The notes below the pieces were generated by a model. That model made no database searches. It had not been told where the DNA came from and worked only from the letters and a program-made list of their open reading frames with translations. 64,000 nucleotides of DNA from Perca fluviatilis (Eukaryota; Chordata; Actinopteri; Perciformes; Percidae), in contig NC_053116.1 of assembly GCF_010015445.1 (NCBI RefSeq), positions 6,669,809 through 6,733,808 of the forward strand. Reading direction: 5' to 3'. Position numbers and translations under genes: made by a program. Shown here piece after piece: positions 22,583 to 55,943 of this stretch; within the stretch, counting starts at the first letter, position 1; every line of letters begins with the position of its first letter.

Positions 22583-23568
22583 TCCGTGCACGCTCGAGTC
22601 CCTGCCTGGCCTGCCTGCGTACATGTGTTTGTGAATTAAAATCCAGGTAACATTTTTTTAAATGAACTGCTTTGCTATACCACTGCCATGATTTGAAATG
22701 TGTGACCAGGCCTTAACTAGGTAGATCTCCACCTTTGTAGAACGCAGGATCAGTAGTGGAAGAAGTATTCAGATCCTTTACTCAAGTAAAAGTACTAACA
22801 CCACACTATAAAAATACTCTGTTACAAGTCAAAGGCCTGCATTGAAAATGCTACTTAAGTAAAAGTATGTAAGCATCATCAGGAAAATGTACTTAAAGTA
22901 TTAAAGGGGTGATAGAATGCAAAACTGATTTTACCTTGTCATAGTTGAATAATGACAGTTTAGTGGGTAACTAGGACATACATAGAACCTCTAAATCCCA
23001 TTGACATCTCTTTTCTCTGCAAATCTCACTATTTGAAACTGCCTCTGAAAACGGGCGAATCTCAACGAGCCGCAATAGTTGACGTCAACTATTTCGGCTC
23101 CTCCTAATTTGGCTCTAGTCTGTGTTTGTCACGCCCCAACATTTGCATAGGCTACACAACTGACCTGAGATCAGTTAGTCTTCTGAATCTAGGTCGTGCA
23201 GATCTCAGAAATTGTATAAATTGTTCATCTGCTACTTTACCATTAAATTCACTTCTGAGAATTTTTTATGCAAGAAATCAACTATGTAGAGGTCAAATAT
23301 GGACCGTTTTACGAAAATGTATGTCTAATTGCAAATTTTGTCCGACTGTGTGTCGGAGTTCAGAGGCCGGTGCTGCCTGTGTAGCTGCCTCGCTGCCTGG
23401 CCTGTCTTCCTTCACAGACCCCGGCCTGTTGTGAGGTAGATGGAGCTCAGTCACGGCTGGCAACCCACAGCACTCCATACCCGCGCAAAGTCACCGTTTT
23501 GGGCTAATGGACTCGAAACGCCGCTGCTCTGACAGAGCTCCAGGGCCTCCAACTCCCCTCTTCCTGCT

Positions 23569-24280
23569 CAACCCGATCTCACTCAAAAGCGTACAAATAA
23601 CACGGGTTTCTACCGTGCAATGTGTACGAGAAAGTGAAATTCTACGTGCATTACATACGCGGAGCGCTCCAATTGAAGTCATGGGGACCGGTGCGTTTTA
23701 TATGCACGCAGCTCGCGGCTCCACGTTGTGTGTTATCGCGAGAACAGCATCACACACAAAAACATAGATATGGTTGGGTTTAGAGAAAGAATGCAGGGAA
23801 AGGCTTTAATAACACAAGAAAATCACAAAAACACACTAATAAACGGTTGGGTTTAGGGAAGAAACATTGGGAAAGGCTTAACAAAAAAACACTACAAAGT
23901 CGCAAAAACGCGCCAAAAACACACTAATAAACGGTTGGGTTTAGGGAAGAAACATTGGGAAAGGCTTAACAAAAAAACACTACAAAGTCGCAAAAAGGCG
24001 CCACATAAACACGCTAATAAACGGCCTAAAATCGCCAAACACGGGACGCGAACCCCGGTCTCCTGGGTGAAAGTCCTGTGTTTTACCCATCCACCACCCC
24101 AACCAACCTCCTTACGCGGCCACACGTCCCTTCATACTATAAACGCAGTGGTTTCCATTACTGTAATTGGAGCGCTCCGCGTATCTGCTGTACGCACAAT
24201 TTCAATTTCGCGTACACATTGCACGTATTTCACAGGTGGAAACCCGTGGTATTTGTACGCTTTTCAGTGAGACTGGGCTG
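23569..24280. mobile_element. Element with long TIRs nested in the fold-back arm
   Basis: The ends CAACCCGATCTCACTCAAAA and (inverted) CAGCCCAGTCTCACTGAAAA continue as inverted repeats for more than 100 bp, including the ggagcgctcc blocks. TCCTGCT is duplicated at 23562-23568 and 24281-24287. The interior has two near-identical copies (about 23840-24000) of an ~85-bp unit and a tRNA-like module (24040-24100, minus strand gactttcacccaggagacc then ggggttcgcgtcccg). Confidence 0.7.
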
Positions 24281-24519
24281 TCCTGCTAGCTAAATGCCCG
24301 GTGTATGTGAGTGAAAGCGCGGTCAGCGAGCTTGTTACGCCAGCATTCTCTTACCACAGGTTCCAGTTACTCTTTTAATGTGTGTAATTATAATGTGTTG
24401 AGTTATTTAAACAAACGATTGGGGAAATAAACGCCGCTTGTCCATGAGTCTCATTGATAGAGCCTGCGGCTGGATGGAGCTCTATCAATGAGAGCTAGCT
24501 AGTCTCCTCTTAGAATTCC

Positions 24520-25375
24520 TCTGGAATTCACAAAAATTCATTAACTTGAAATCGGACACCGTTGTTAGCTTTATAAGACATTTAGTTAGATGTTGTATAT
24601 GTGGCGTGACGAAATTCAAACTTTAAATATACTCGAATTACGCCGAAAATGAAGCTAACTATCCGTGATTTGTAGCTACATACAGCTAGGATTGAAGGGA
24701 CAGTTGCAGCTAACGAACCCCTTACAGTTCACAAATATTCATTAACTTGAAATCGGACACCGTTGTTAGCTTTACAAGGCATTTAGTTAGATGTTGTATA
24801 AGTGGCGTGACGAAATTCAAACTGTAAATATACTCGAATTACGACCAAAAATGAAGCTAACTAGCCGCAATCTGTACAAATAGGATTGAAGGGACAGTCG
24901 CAGCTAACGAAACCCTTACAGTTCACAAAAATTCATTAACTTGAAATCGGACACCGTTGTTAGGTTTATAAGACATTTAGTTAGATGTTGTATATGTGGC
25001 GTGACGAAATTCAAACTGTAAATATACTCAAATTACGGCGAAAATGAAGCTAACTATCCGTGATTTGTAGCTACATACAGCTAGGATTGAAGGGACAGTT
25101 GCAGCTAATGAACCCCTTACAGTTCAGAGGGGGAAATAAGATCTTATAATGTTCCAAACCCCCATAACGGCAATATTAATAAACACAAACAGATATGCTT
25201 TCTCAGTAGTTTCTTTTTTTTAACTATCCGTGATTTGTAGCTACACATAGATAGGATTGAAGGGACAGTCGCAGCTAACGAAACACTTAGTCTTCACAAA
25301 TATTCATTAACTTGAAATCGGACACCGTTGTTAGCTTTATAAGACATTTAGTTAGATGTTGTATAAGTGGTGTGA
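24520..25375 (+). repeat. About 190-200-bp tandem repeat, four copies
   Basis: Units starting at about 24532, 24732, 24921 and 25300 share attcattaacttgaaatcgg, acaccgttgttagctttata and ggattgaagggacag blocks. Between copies 3 and 4 lies roughly 90 bp of unrelated AT-rich sequence. It forms the loop of the fold-back element. Confidence 0.75.
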
Positions 25376-26135
25376 CATGTGTGTAACATGTGGTAAGAGA
25401 TTGCTGGTGTAACAAGCTCGCTGACCGTGCTCTCACTCTCACACACGGGCCATTTAGCTAGCAGGAAGAGAGGAGATGCAGGCCCTGGAGCTCTGTCAGG
25501 ACAGCGGCGTTTGGTAGTAGTCCATTAGCCCAAACGGTGACTTTGCGCAGGTATGAGGTGCTGTGGGCTGCAGCAGCCGTGCCGGAGCTCAATCGAGCTC
25601 ACAGCAAGCCGGGGTCTGTGGAGGAAGTCTGGCCGGGCGGCGAGGCAGCAACACAGGCAGCACCGGCCGCTCAACTCCGACACACAGTTTTACCAAATTT
25701 GCAATTAGCCATCCATTTTCATAAAATGGCCCATATTTGAGCTTTATATAGGTGATTTCTCGCATAAAAAAGTCTCAGAAGTGAATTTGGTAAGGAAACA
25801 TTGCAGTGTCTGGAATATGAGATTCTGTCGCGTCTCTGTGTGTGATAGAATGTATTGTGTATTGTGTATTCGCTCAACCAATCAGCACGCGTCTCTACGT
25901 GTGTGTACGGGGAACAGGCTCATCCAAGCAGCGCACAGCTCATCTAAATATTCATGACCATACCATATTTGGAAGAAAAGCTCTTGTTACAGATAGGGCC
26001 AAAACACAGGGATGCATAAGGGCCAATAAAATATCAACCAGGCCATTTTCAGCCCAACTAATGTTACATACCCCATTAGGAGACCATAAGGAACAGTGTG
26101 AAATACCCTATATAATCATTCTATCATCCCTTTAA

Positions 26136-26768
26136 AAGTAAAAGAACAATCCTTCCATTTTCTAAACTGGAAAAGGATCCAAACAGACTAATCAGTTCAG
26201 CTGGCCATTATATTGTCGGCTAGTTTCATTATAATTGAACATCAGATTTTATAAACTACATGTGTTTTTTGTGCAGGCTAACTGGCTTCCCTCTCTCTCT
26301 CTCTCTCTGAAATGCAACCTTGACTTGTTGTAAAAGAGAAAAAGCAACAGTCTATACATTTTCATGTTCTCCAGTCAGTAGTGCACCGCAGGAACGTTTC
26401 CTAGCAACGTTGGCTGTCAGATGTCAGTCAACTGTTGCCGTGGGAAACGCCACCCTCATGAGGCTCAGAGGTTTAGACAGCGTTATCAGAAAGAAGCCCA
26501 GAAATAGTTTGATCCATTTATTTATTTTTTTATTAGAAATTGTTGCAAAAAGTCTAACTTTTCTCAGTCTTGGGATCCAGTGACTGAGTTATGTATTTTT
26601 CTTTGAGAATGAAATTGATTTTTGAAAAATCTATCACGTTGATCTATCACTTTGCTTGTGTCTTTTGATTTATGCTCTGTTCATTTTGATACAGTTATGT
26701 CAAGTTTCTCAGGGCTGAGAGAGGAAGACACAGAAAGAGAGAGAGAGAGAGAGGGAGAGAAAGAGAAG

Positions 26769-26825
<57 letters not shown>

Positions 26826-27393
26826 CAAGAAAAAAAGCACTCAAAAGATAAATGCCCCATCTTTGTCTCCCGTTGCCTAGGTAACTGGACGATCGTTGAG
26901 CCATTAGTCCTCTGGTCACCATGGAGTGGTTACCCTGACAATAGGTGTGTGTGTGTGTGTGCGTGTGTGCGTACATGTGTGTGTGTGTGCATTTATGTGT
27001 GTGTGTGTGTGTCTCCTCCTTCCTCCAGTTGGTCTTTGTAACAGCGCTGCCTCACTGTGGTCCAACCCGTTCACTGCAACAGAAGACAAGTCCTAAATAA
27101 TTTTGACTCCATTAGTTCCAAAGAGTAAACCAGCCATCTGTGAATCACAGAGGATGACAACGTCGCTGACCGTGGTGTGACCAGAAATGAAACGTTTCTA
27201 CAGAAGTATGACCTTTTTTTCCTCTCAGAGAGCAGTTAGTACAGCTGTCTAATTGAAGTCCCCTGTGCCCCTGAAAACTGAGGAAAATAAATTCAAGACT
27301 GCTATTGTCTGAACTCATGATTTCCCTCTAAATGTGACCCTTTTTTCAATCAGCGCCGCAGACAGCAGACACATTACAGTACACTGTAATCTG
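26136..27393. other. Intergenic DNA with GA and GT runs
   Basis: Contains the resumed right part of the interrupted MITE, (CT)n at 26291-26309, (GA)n at 26735-26822 and (GT)n patches at 26946-27011. No exon recognised. Confidence 0.5.
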
Positions 27394-27693
27394 CAGTGGT
27401 GGAAAGTAACTAAGTACATTTACTCAAGTACAGCAAGCTGGCAGTGTATAAAGTAATTCAAATAAGATCCACCTTTATCAGATGTAACATGCATAGTGCA
27501 TAAAAATTAGCCATTCTGCATAATAAATACTTTTACTTTTGGTACTTAAGGTATATTTTTTGACACAAACACTTTTGGACTTTTAGTTCAGTAAACTTTA
27601 GAATACAGGACTTTTGCCTCTAACAAAATATTCTACTCTGTGGGATTGCTACTTCTACTCAGTAAAAGATTTGAGTACTTCTTCCACACACTG
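27394..27693. mobile_element. hAT-type MITE, 300 bp
   Basis: Begins CAGTGGTGGAAAGTAAC and ends CTTCTTCCACACACTG. The exact 8-bp duplication GTAATCTG is at 27386-27393 and 27694-27701. A common fish MITE type; no coding capacity. Confidence 0.88.
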
Positions 27694-28084
27694 GTAATCT
27701 GCATATTCCCAGTCTTCCTTGAAGCAATGTTTATCTTTGGCACGTTAGACAATTTAGTATTTCCTCTCGGGTTCTCAAATTTTATGTTGCAAACTAATCA
27801 ACAGTCAACAATCAACAGTCCAAGATTAAGGATTGTCGATTGTAAGTACAGTTGGTCGAAGACGCTTGAACTCCCAAACCAAATTTGAAAACCAGGATTG
27901 TGAAAAAGAACTTTCTTAAGTGTAAATCACTCAAAATGAAGGGTAAAATGTAGGTTTAAATGCAGGTTGGAGTCTGTCTAATCAGTGCAGAGAGAATGGG
28001 CCTTATCAGTCTCTGGTGGAGTTTCCTCTTGGACAGGAAGTGGGCTTCCTCTGCTTCCTGTTCTCGTCTCTGTGTGTGTGTAGG

Positions 28085-28087
<3 letters not shown>

Positions 28088-28167
<80 letters not shown>
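28088..28167 (+). repeat. (GT)n microsatellite upstream of ccm2l exon 1
   Basis: About 40 GT units lying about 250 bp upstream of the ccm2l start codon, so within the likely promoter or 5' UTR. Confidence 0.95.
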
Positions 28168-28168
<1 letters not shown>

Positions 28169-28419
28169 AGGAGAGGTCTGACAATCAGTGTGGAAACAAA
28201 AGGAACAAGAATGGAGCAGCCTGGACAGAAGCTGAAATAACTCCAACCGAGAGAGACGGCGACAAAGAAGGAACGATGGGAAAAAACAACTGTAAGACAG
28301 ACAAAAAGACAAAAAAAGACAAACTGAAACAAAACTAAAATCCCATTCAGCAACGAGTGGCCAGGACAAGGACCCATCTGACCCAGAACAGGACAATTAC
28401 AGAGGGAGACTTACCCACG

Positions 28420-50752
<22,333 letters not shown>

Positions 50753-50846
50753 TATCTCTGTGGTCTGGGACAGCTCTGCGTCCTGTTCACAGCTCTGCAT
50801 CCTGTTCACCCCCCAGAGTCAGAACCAATCATGGGGAAGCAGCGTT

Positions 50847-51129
50847 CAGTTTTTACGCTCCACATATCTGGAACAATCTCCCAGAAAACTGCAGGTCGGC
50901 CGCAACGCTCAGTTCTTTTTAAATCAGGCTGGAAGACTTTATAACACCACACTGTAACTTTCATTCTTGTATTTCATATCTGTCTTATTTAATGTTAACT
51001 TTCTTTTATGATTTTAATTGTTTTAACTGCTATTTCATGTTTTATGTAAAGCACTTGGAATTGCCTTGTGCTATACAAATAAAGCTGCCTTGCCTTGATG
51101 GAGAGATAAGAGGAAAAAGGGAAACAGAG

Positions 51130-51196
<67 letters not shown>
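50847..51196 (+). mobile_element. LINE 3' end with poly-A at the ccm2l 3' UTR
   Basis: A + strand frame reads FYAPHIWNNLPENCRSAATL, a LINE ORF2 C-terminus. It is followed by atgtaaagcacttggaattg, an AATAAA at 51078-51083 and about 65 A (51131-51195). It begins less than 100 bp after the ccm2l stop codon, so the ccm2l transcript may use the LINE poly(A) signal. Confidence 0.65.
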
Positions 51197-51198
<2 letters not shown>

Positions 51199-51660
51199 AA
51201 ACTGACTATATACAGGCTCAGTGGAGACTGGAAGACTCCTCCACTGTGAAAAAAAGGGATTTACACTTTGGAAAAATAGCTCACAAAAAAGCAAATTTCC
51301 CAATATTAAGAGAAGAGAAGCTGGACGTTCTCCTAGGAGAAAGGACAGCAGCTCCACACTGGCAGCTGAATATGTATCTGCCTGCCACAACCTGAGGGAC
51401 TCACCACTATAAGATCCCAGCATTACACATTGGTTTAGTATCGTACAGTAATTATATTGTACAAAACTGTTAAGTATTATATTGAGTTGTGTAATTGTTT
51501 TGTAATGTAGTGTGTTGTATAACGATCAGTGCAGCATAGAATCTATGTGACACCTACTGTATGTATTTAACATGTGATATGTACTATATATGCATTTTCT
51601 GTAAACTGCTTTGGTAACAACATGTTTTCTTTGTTGATTCCAATAAAGCAAATTAAATTG
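51197..51660 (+). mobile_element. Second non-LTR retrotransposon 3' fragment
   Basis: It reads AAEYVSACHNLRDSPL and a stop, then an AT-rich 3' UTR ending ttgattccaataaagcaaat, a typical fish LINE tail. A GA-rich tract follows (51660-51740). Confidence 0.5.
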
Positions 51661-52310
51661 AAAGCAAGATAGAGAGATATATAGAGAGAGACAGAGAGAA
51701 AGAGAGAGACAGAGAGAGAGAGATAGAGAGAGAGAGAAAGCCAAAGCTCTCTTAATTTAATTTAACTCATTAAACACGAATGCAGTTTCTTCCGGGTATC
51801 ATACAGTAAATGCACAGCCAAATTAAAAACATATAACTGCTGCTAAAATGAAAACGAAAATGCCACTGTCTCATGTGTTTTTCTATGTATTTCATACATA
51901 CAAATAAAATGATGATTGTACAGAATGTTCTTCCTGTGGATATTATTTAAGACAGAAATTAATTAACCCAATTAGATCTAACACAAAAAAGGGAAAACCA
52001 GACATCTTTAAGAGTGGGCAGTGCAGTTTTTTGTTAGGTCATGATTAGAGTTTATAATGTGAAGATGATCGACATAAATCAAGTCCTAATCATCATGAAG
52101 GCGGTCTTAAATCCATTTTGAATTGAGTCTGTATCACTACATTTGCGTGAAATTAAGGAATCTAAATGCTTGGCAAAGCTGTTACACAGTATGGTGGTAT
52201 TTTCTGTAGGACTGTAGTACCTAACAGTCACCACACAGAGGCAGCTGGGGAACAAAGAGCTGATTTCATCTCTGCTATACTGAGCTAAACGCTCCGTTAG
52301 TAGGCAGACA

Positions 52311-52830
52311 TACAGTACAGGCCAAAAGTTTGGACACACCTTCTCATTCAATGTGTTTCTTTATTTTCATGACTATTTACATTGTAGATTCTCACTGAAG
52401 GCATCAAATCTATGAATGAACACATATGGAATTATGTACTTAACAAAAAAGTGTGAAATAACTGAAAACATGTCTTATATTTTAGATTCTTCAAAGTAGC
52501 CACCCTTTGCTTTTTTTGATAACTCTGCAAACCCTTGGTGTTCTCTCAATGAGCTTCATGAGGTAGTCACCTGAAATGGTTTTACCTTCACAGGTGTGCT
52601 TTGTCAGGGTTCATTAGTGGAATTTTTTCCCTTATTAATAAAAAAGCAAAGGGTGGCTACTTTGAAGAATCTAAAATATAAGATATGTTTTCAGTGATTT
52701 CACACTTTTTTGTTAAGTACATAATTCCATATGTGTTCATTCATAGTTTTGATGCCTTCAGTGAGAATTTACAATATAAATAGTCATGAAAATAAAAAGG
52801 AAACGCATTGAATGAGAAGGTGTAATGTAC
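52311..52830. mobile_element. Non-autonomous Tc1-like element, right end decayed
   Basis: Begins CAGTACAGGCCAAAAGTTTG after TA, with cacaccttctcattcaatg. The inverted counterpart (cattgaatgagaaggtgt) is near 52805-52825, but the last ~20 bp of the right terminal repeat are missing. The long inner inverted repeats (ggtggctactttgaagaatc and complement) are clear. Confidence 0.75.
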
Positions 52831-53275
52831 ATTATACTTTCAATCACTAGTTTTACAGTTTTTCTCAATCGCTTTGGCACAATCATTTAATGACTATTAA
52901 ACTTACAGGTCCCATGACATGGTGCTCTTTGGATGCTTTTATATAGACCTTAGTGGTCCCCTAATACTGTATCTGAAGTCTCTTTTATATAGACCTTAGT
53001 GGTCCCCTAATGCTGTATCTGAAGTCTCTTTTATATAGACCTTAGTGGTCCCCTAATACTGTATCTGAAGTCTCTTTTATATAGACCTTAGTGGTCCCCT
53101 AATACTGTATCTGAAGTCTCTTTTTTATAGACCTTAGTGGTCCCCCAATACTGTATCTGAAGTCTCTTTTATATAGACCTTAGTGGTCCCCCAATACTGT
53201 ATCTGAAGTCTCTTTTATATAGACCTTAGTGGTCCCCTAATACTGTATCTGAAGTCTCTTTTATATAGACCTTAG

Positions 53276-55115
53276 CCCATTTCAACCCATCGGTCACAAT
53301 TGTGACCGAAAAAAATATATATATTTATAAGCCTCTAAAAATGTTACTAGGGAATTTCCCAACACTCTTTCAGTAAATATTGAAATAATAGAGTGTTTCA
53401 ATGAAATGTGTGCAGTGTCAAATGTTTTGAGTAAATTGTCACATGACCAGAGCTGTTTACTTCCTGGTTGCACCTTGAGAAGAGGATGGCTGCCTCAAAG
53501 CTCCCAAATAAAAGGTTAGTAAAGTATGTTAAAATAAACATAGGAAAAAGATTTTTTGTACACATGCTCTTTAAGTTGTCTAGTTATGATATATACATTT
53601 GTAATTATTCAAATGTGTTTGGTGTGTTTGCAGAATGAGTAAACATGTTAACGGTCACAATAGTGACCGGTGGGATAGAATGTTGTATCTAGATGCACAC
53701 ATACTTCTATACAAACAAAACTCTTGTCGTATCTTACCTACATTTTTTCTTTATTTTAGATTTACTTTAAGTGAAGTCCTTGACATGTTGGATCTAGGTG
53801 ACGGCCCAGACAAGGCATGCAACATTGCAATCATACCTCAAAATGAGAAAGATGCCATTATAAGTGATTGTGATAGTGATGGGTCAGATATGGCCTATGA
53901 GGGGGAGATGGGCCATTTGCCAGCCAGGATTTTAAATGCACATGCTGAACTGTTGGAGACAGATGATGACCGGAACAAAACTGAGTATGAGCTCCCCCCC
54001 CCCCCACCAGCCCTCCCTTACCACGTGTCACCACAGAACATGGAGAGTAGAGGGCTTCTATAAGGCGTACCAGGCAACCAGAAGAGCCAACCTCTTCTTC
54101 ACCACCGTCTACTGTTGAAGAGCCAAGCTCTTCTAGCCACCAAAGAAATAAGACTGAAGAGCATCCAACGTCCTCACACCAACTGACTGGCCAGTCTGAG
54201 AAACCTCCAAGATATCCTAGCCGCCAGAGAAATAAGTCTAAAGACACTCCAAGGTCCTCTGAATGCAAGAATGGCCAGTCTGAGGAACCTTCAAGGTCTT
54301 CTAACCGCCAGAGAAGCAAGTCCAATAAAACCTTAAGGTCCTCTAACTGCCAAAATCGTGGGTCTGACGAACCTTCTAGCGGGTCTTCTAGCCACCAGAG
54401 GGGCCAGCCAGAAGGGCCATGGGTGTTCAAACGATCAAAGAGGCCGACCACTGTTAGCTTTCCTGAATACAAAGTATACAGCCCAAATGCTGCTGAATGT
54501 GTCAAACAGGGCTGTCCTGATACAATGGATGTTTTCATCCTAATGTATCCGTCAACGATAAATGAGGACTCTTCTTGATGGTATACTCAAGAGGGTACAT
54601 CGTTCCTCAAGTTTTTATGTTCAATGTGAATGAAGTACATGACTGTAATATACATTTTCTAGTGAATGTTGCACTAAAATGTTATGCCAACATTACAATA
54701 TTGCACAAGTACAATTTAAAATGTTTTATTTTAGTTACAAATAAATGTGTCAATACATGTTATGCTACATGTAATGCTGTTGCAAGTTGTATTCAAATGA
54801 ATACAAAATGTCTCAGTGTTCATACTGTATCAGTGTGGAAAGTCCCAAGTTCTTGATTTAGTAAGTATTCTGTATTCTGTTTCAGTGATTGCTGTCAGAA
54901 TACCCTTATTTTAATAAAAAAAAAATTTGAGCAACGTTTAATTGAGAATACGCATATTATCCCACCGGTCACAATTGTGACCGGTAATAAAACACACTTT
55001 TTCATCTACTTTCCTTAATTTTTTTTTTTTAATAATTCTTGATTATTTCAAAGGGTGGCTGATAACACATGCTTTGCATATTCGCATGACTGTGAAAAAT
55101 TTGGGCTTAAATGGG
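53276..55115 (+). mobile_element. piggyBac-like element with palindromic subterminal motifs
   Basis: Ends CCCATTTCAACCCA and (inverted) CCCATTTAAGCCCA, flanked by TTAG (53272-53275; 55116-55119), which is also part of the host minisatellite unit. The perfect palindrome CGGTCACAATTGTGACCG is at 53291-53308; a 22-bp palindrome with the same core is at 54964-54985; a one-mismatch copy is at 53652-53669. It encodes a piggyBac-type N-terminus but no catalytic domain. Confidence 0.65.
53486..54578 (+). pseudogene. Truncated piggyBac-type transposase N-terminus
   Basis: A spliced reading is possible: MAASKLPNKR (53486-53514), intron, MSKHVNGHNSDR (53634-53669), a 90-bp in-frame intron, then FTLSEVLDMLDLGDGPDKAC from 53760. 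The leucine-rich start followed by an acidic stretch (DCDSDGSD, LLETDDD) is typical of PGBD/piggyBac N-termini. After a C-run near 54000 the frame shifts. A second open frame (54051-54578) carries degenerate ~20-residue repeats such as SRQRNKSKDTPRSS and NRQRSKSNKTLRSS, then stops. The DDE catalytic core is absent, so this is a non-autonomous copy. Confidence 0.5.
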
Positions 55116-55943
55116 TTAGTGGTCCCCTAATACTGTATCTGAAGTCTCTTTTATATAGACCTTAGTGGTCCCCTAATACTGTATCTGAAGTCTCTTTTAT
55201 ATAGACCTTAGTGGTCCCCTAATACTGTATCTGAAGTCTCTTTTAGTGGTCCCCTAATACTGTATCTGAAGTCTCTTTTATATAGACCTTAGTGGTCCCC
55301 TAATACTGTATCTGAAGTCTCTTTTATATAGACCTTACTGGTCCCCTAATACTGTATCTGAAGTCTCTTTTATATAGGCCTTAGTGGTCCCCTAATACTG
55401 TATCTGAAGTCTCTTTTATATAGGCCTTAGTGGTCCCCTAATACTGTATCTGAAGTCTCTTTTATATAGGCCTTAGTGGTCCCCTAATACTGTATCTGAA
55501 GTCTCTTTCCCTAAATGGTGCAGAATTACAGCCACTAGAGCCAGGATCAAAAAGAACTTTCCTTAGGATGTGCCATTTCTGTGTCTGTAGCTATTGAGGA
55601 GGTGAGAGGGGGGGGGGGGCAAGGTGGAGGGTGTGGTGTGGCATTGACCAACTGCCACTTTGCCTGTTTGAAAGCCATGATGTCTCTCTCCTCTCATGGG
55701 GGGGCAACCAATTCTCTGGGCGGGCAAAGCAGAGAAAGGGGAGGTAACCTTGCTCCTTATGACCTCATAAGGAGAAGATTCCTGATTGGCCCATCTGAGC
55801 TTTTATTTTCTCAAAGGCAGAGCAGGATACCCAGGGCTCGGTTTACACCTATCACCATTTCTAGCCGCTGGGGGACCATAGGCAGGCTGGGGGAACGCAT
55901 ATTAATGTTAAAAAATGAAATGTTCATGCCATGGGACCTTTAA

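Larger units (their letters stand above)
22901..26135. mobile_element. TTAA-flanked fold-back element with about 0.75-kb inverted arms
   Basis: Starts TTAAAGGGGTGATAGAATG and ends CATTCTATCATCCCTTTAA, with TTAA at both ends (22901-22904; 26132-26135) as in piggyBac-type insertions. The right arm (about 25385-26131) is the reverse complement of the left arm (22905-23568 continued at 24281-24375); for example ctaatggactcgaaacg/tagtccattagcccaaacg and the ctagctaaatg/catttagctag blocks. The left arm is split by another element. The 1-kb loop is made of roughly 190-200-bp tandem repeats. It interrupts an older MITE (from about 22752) that resumes at 26136. Confidence 0.8.
52901..55943 (-). mobile_element. 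TTAA MITE with 46-bp minisatellite, copy 2, split by piggyBac-like element
   Basis: Reverse-oriented relative of 36581-37619: starts aggtcccatgacatggtgct and ends catgccatgggacctttaa with TTAA at 55940-55943. The minisatellite occupies about 52935-53275 and 55116-55505 on either side of the insert. Confidence 0.8.

Noticed and set aside
53858..54538. 226-codon minus-strand frame
   Set aside because: It is antisense to the repeat-rich second frame of the piggyBac-like element; its Leu/Trp/Asp repetition mirrors the sense-strand repeats.
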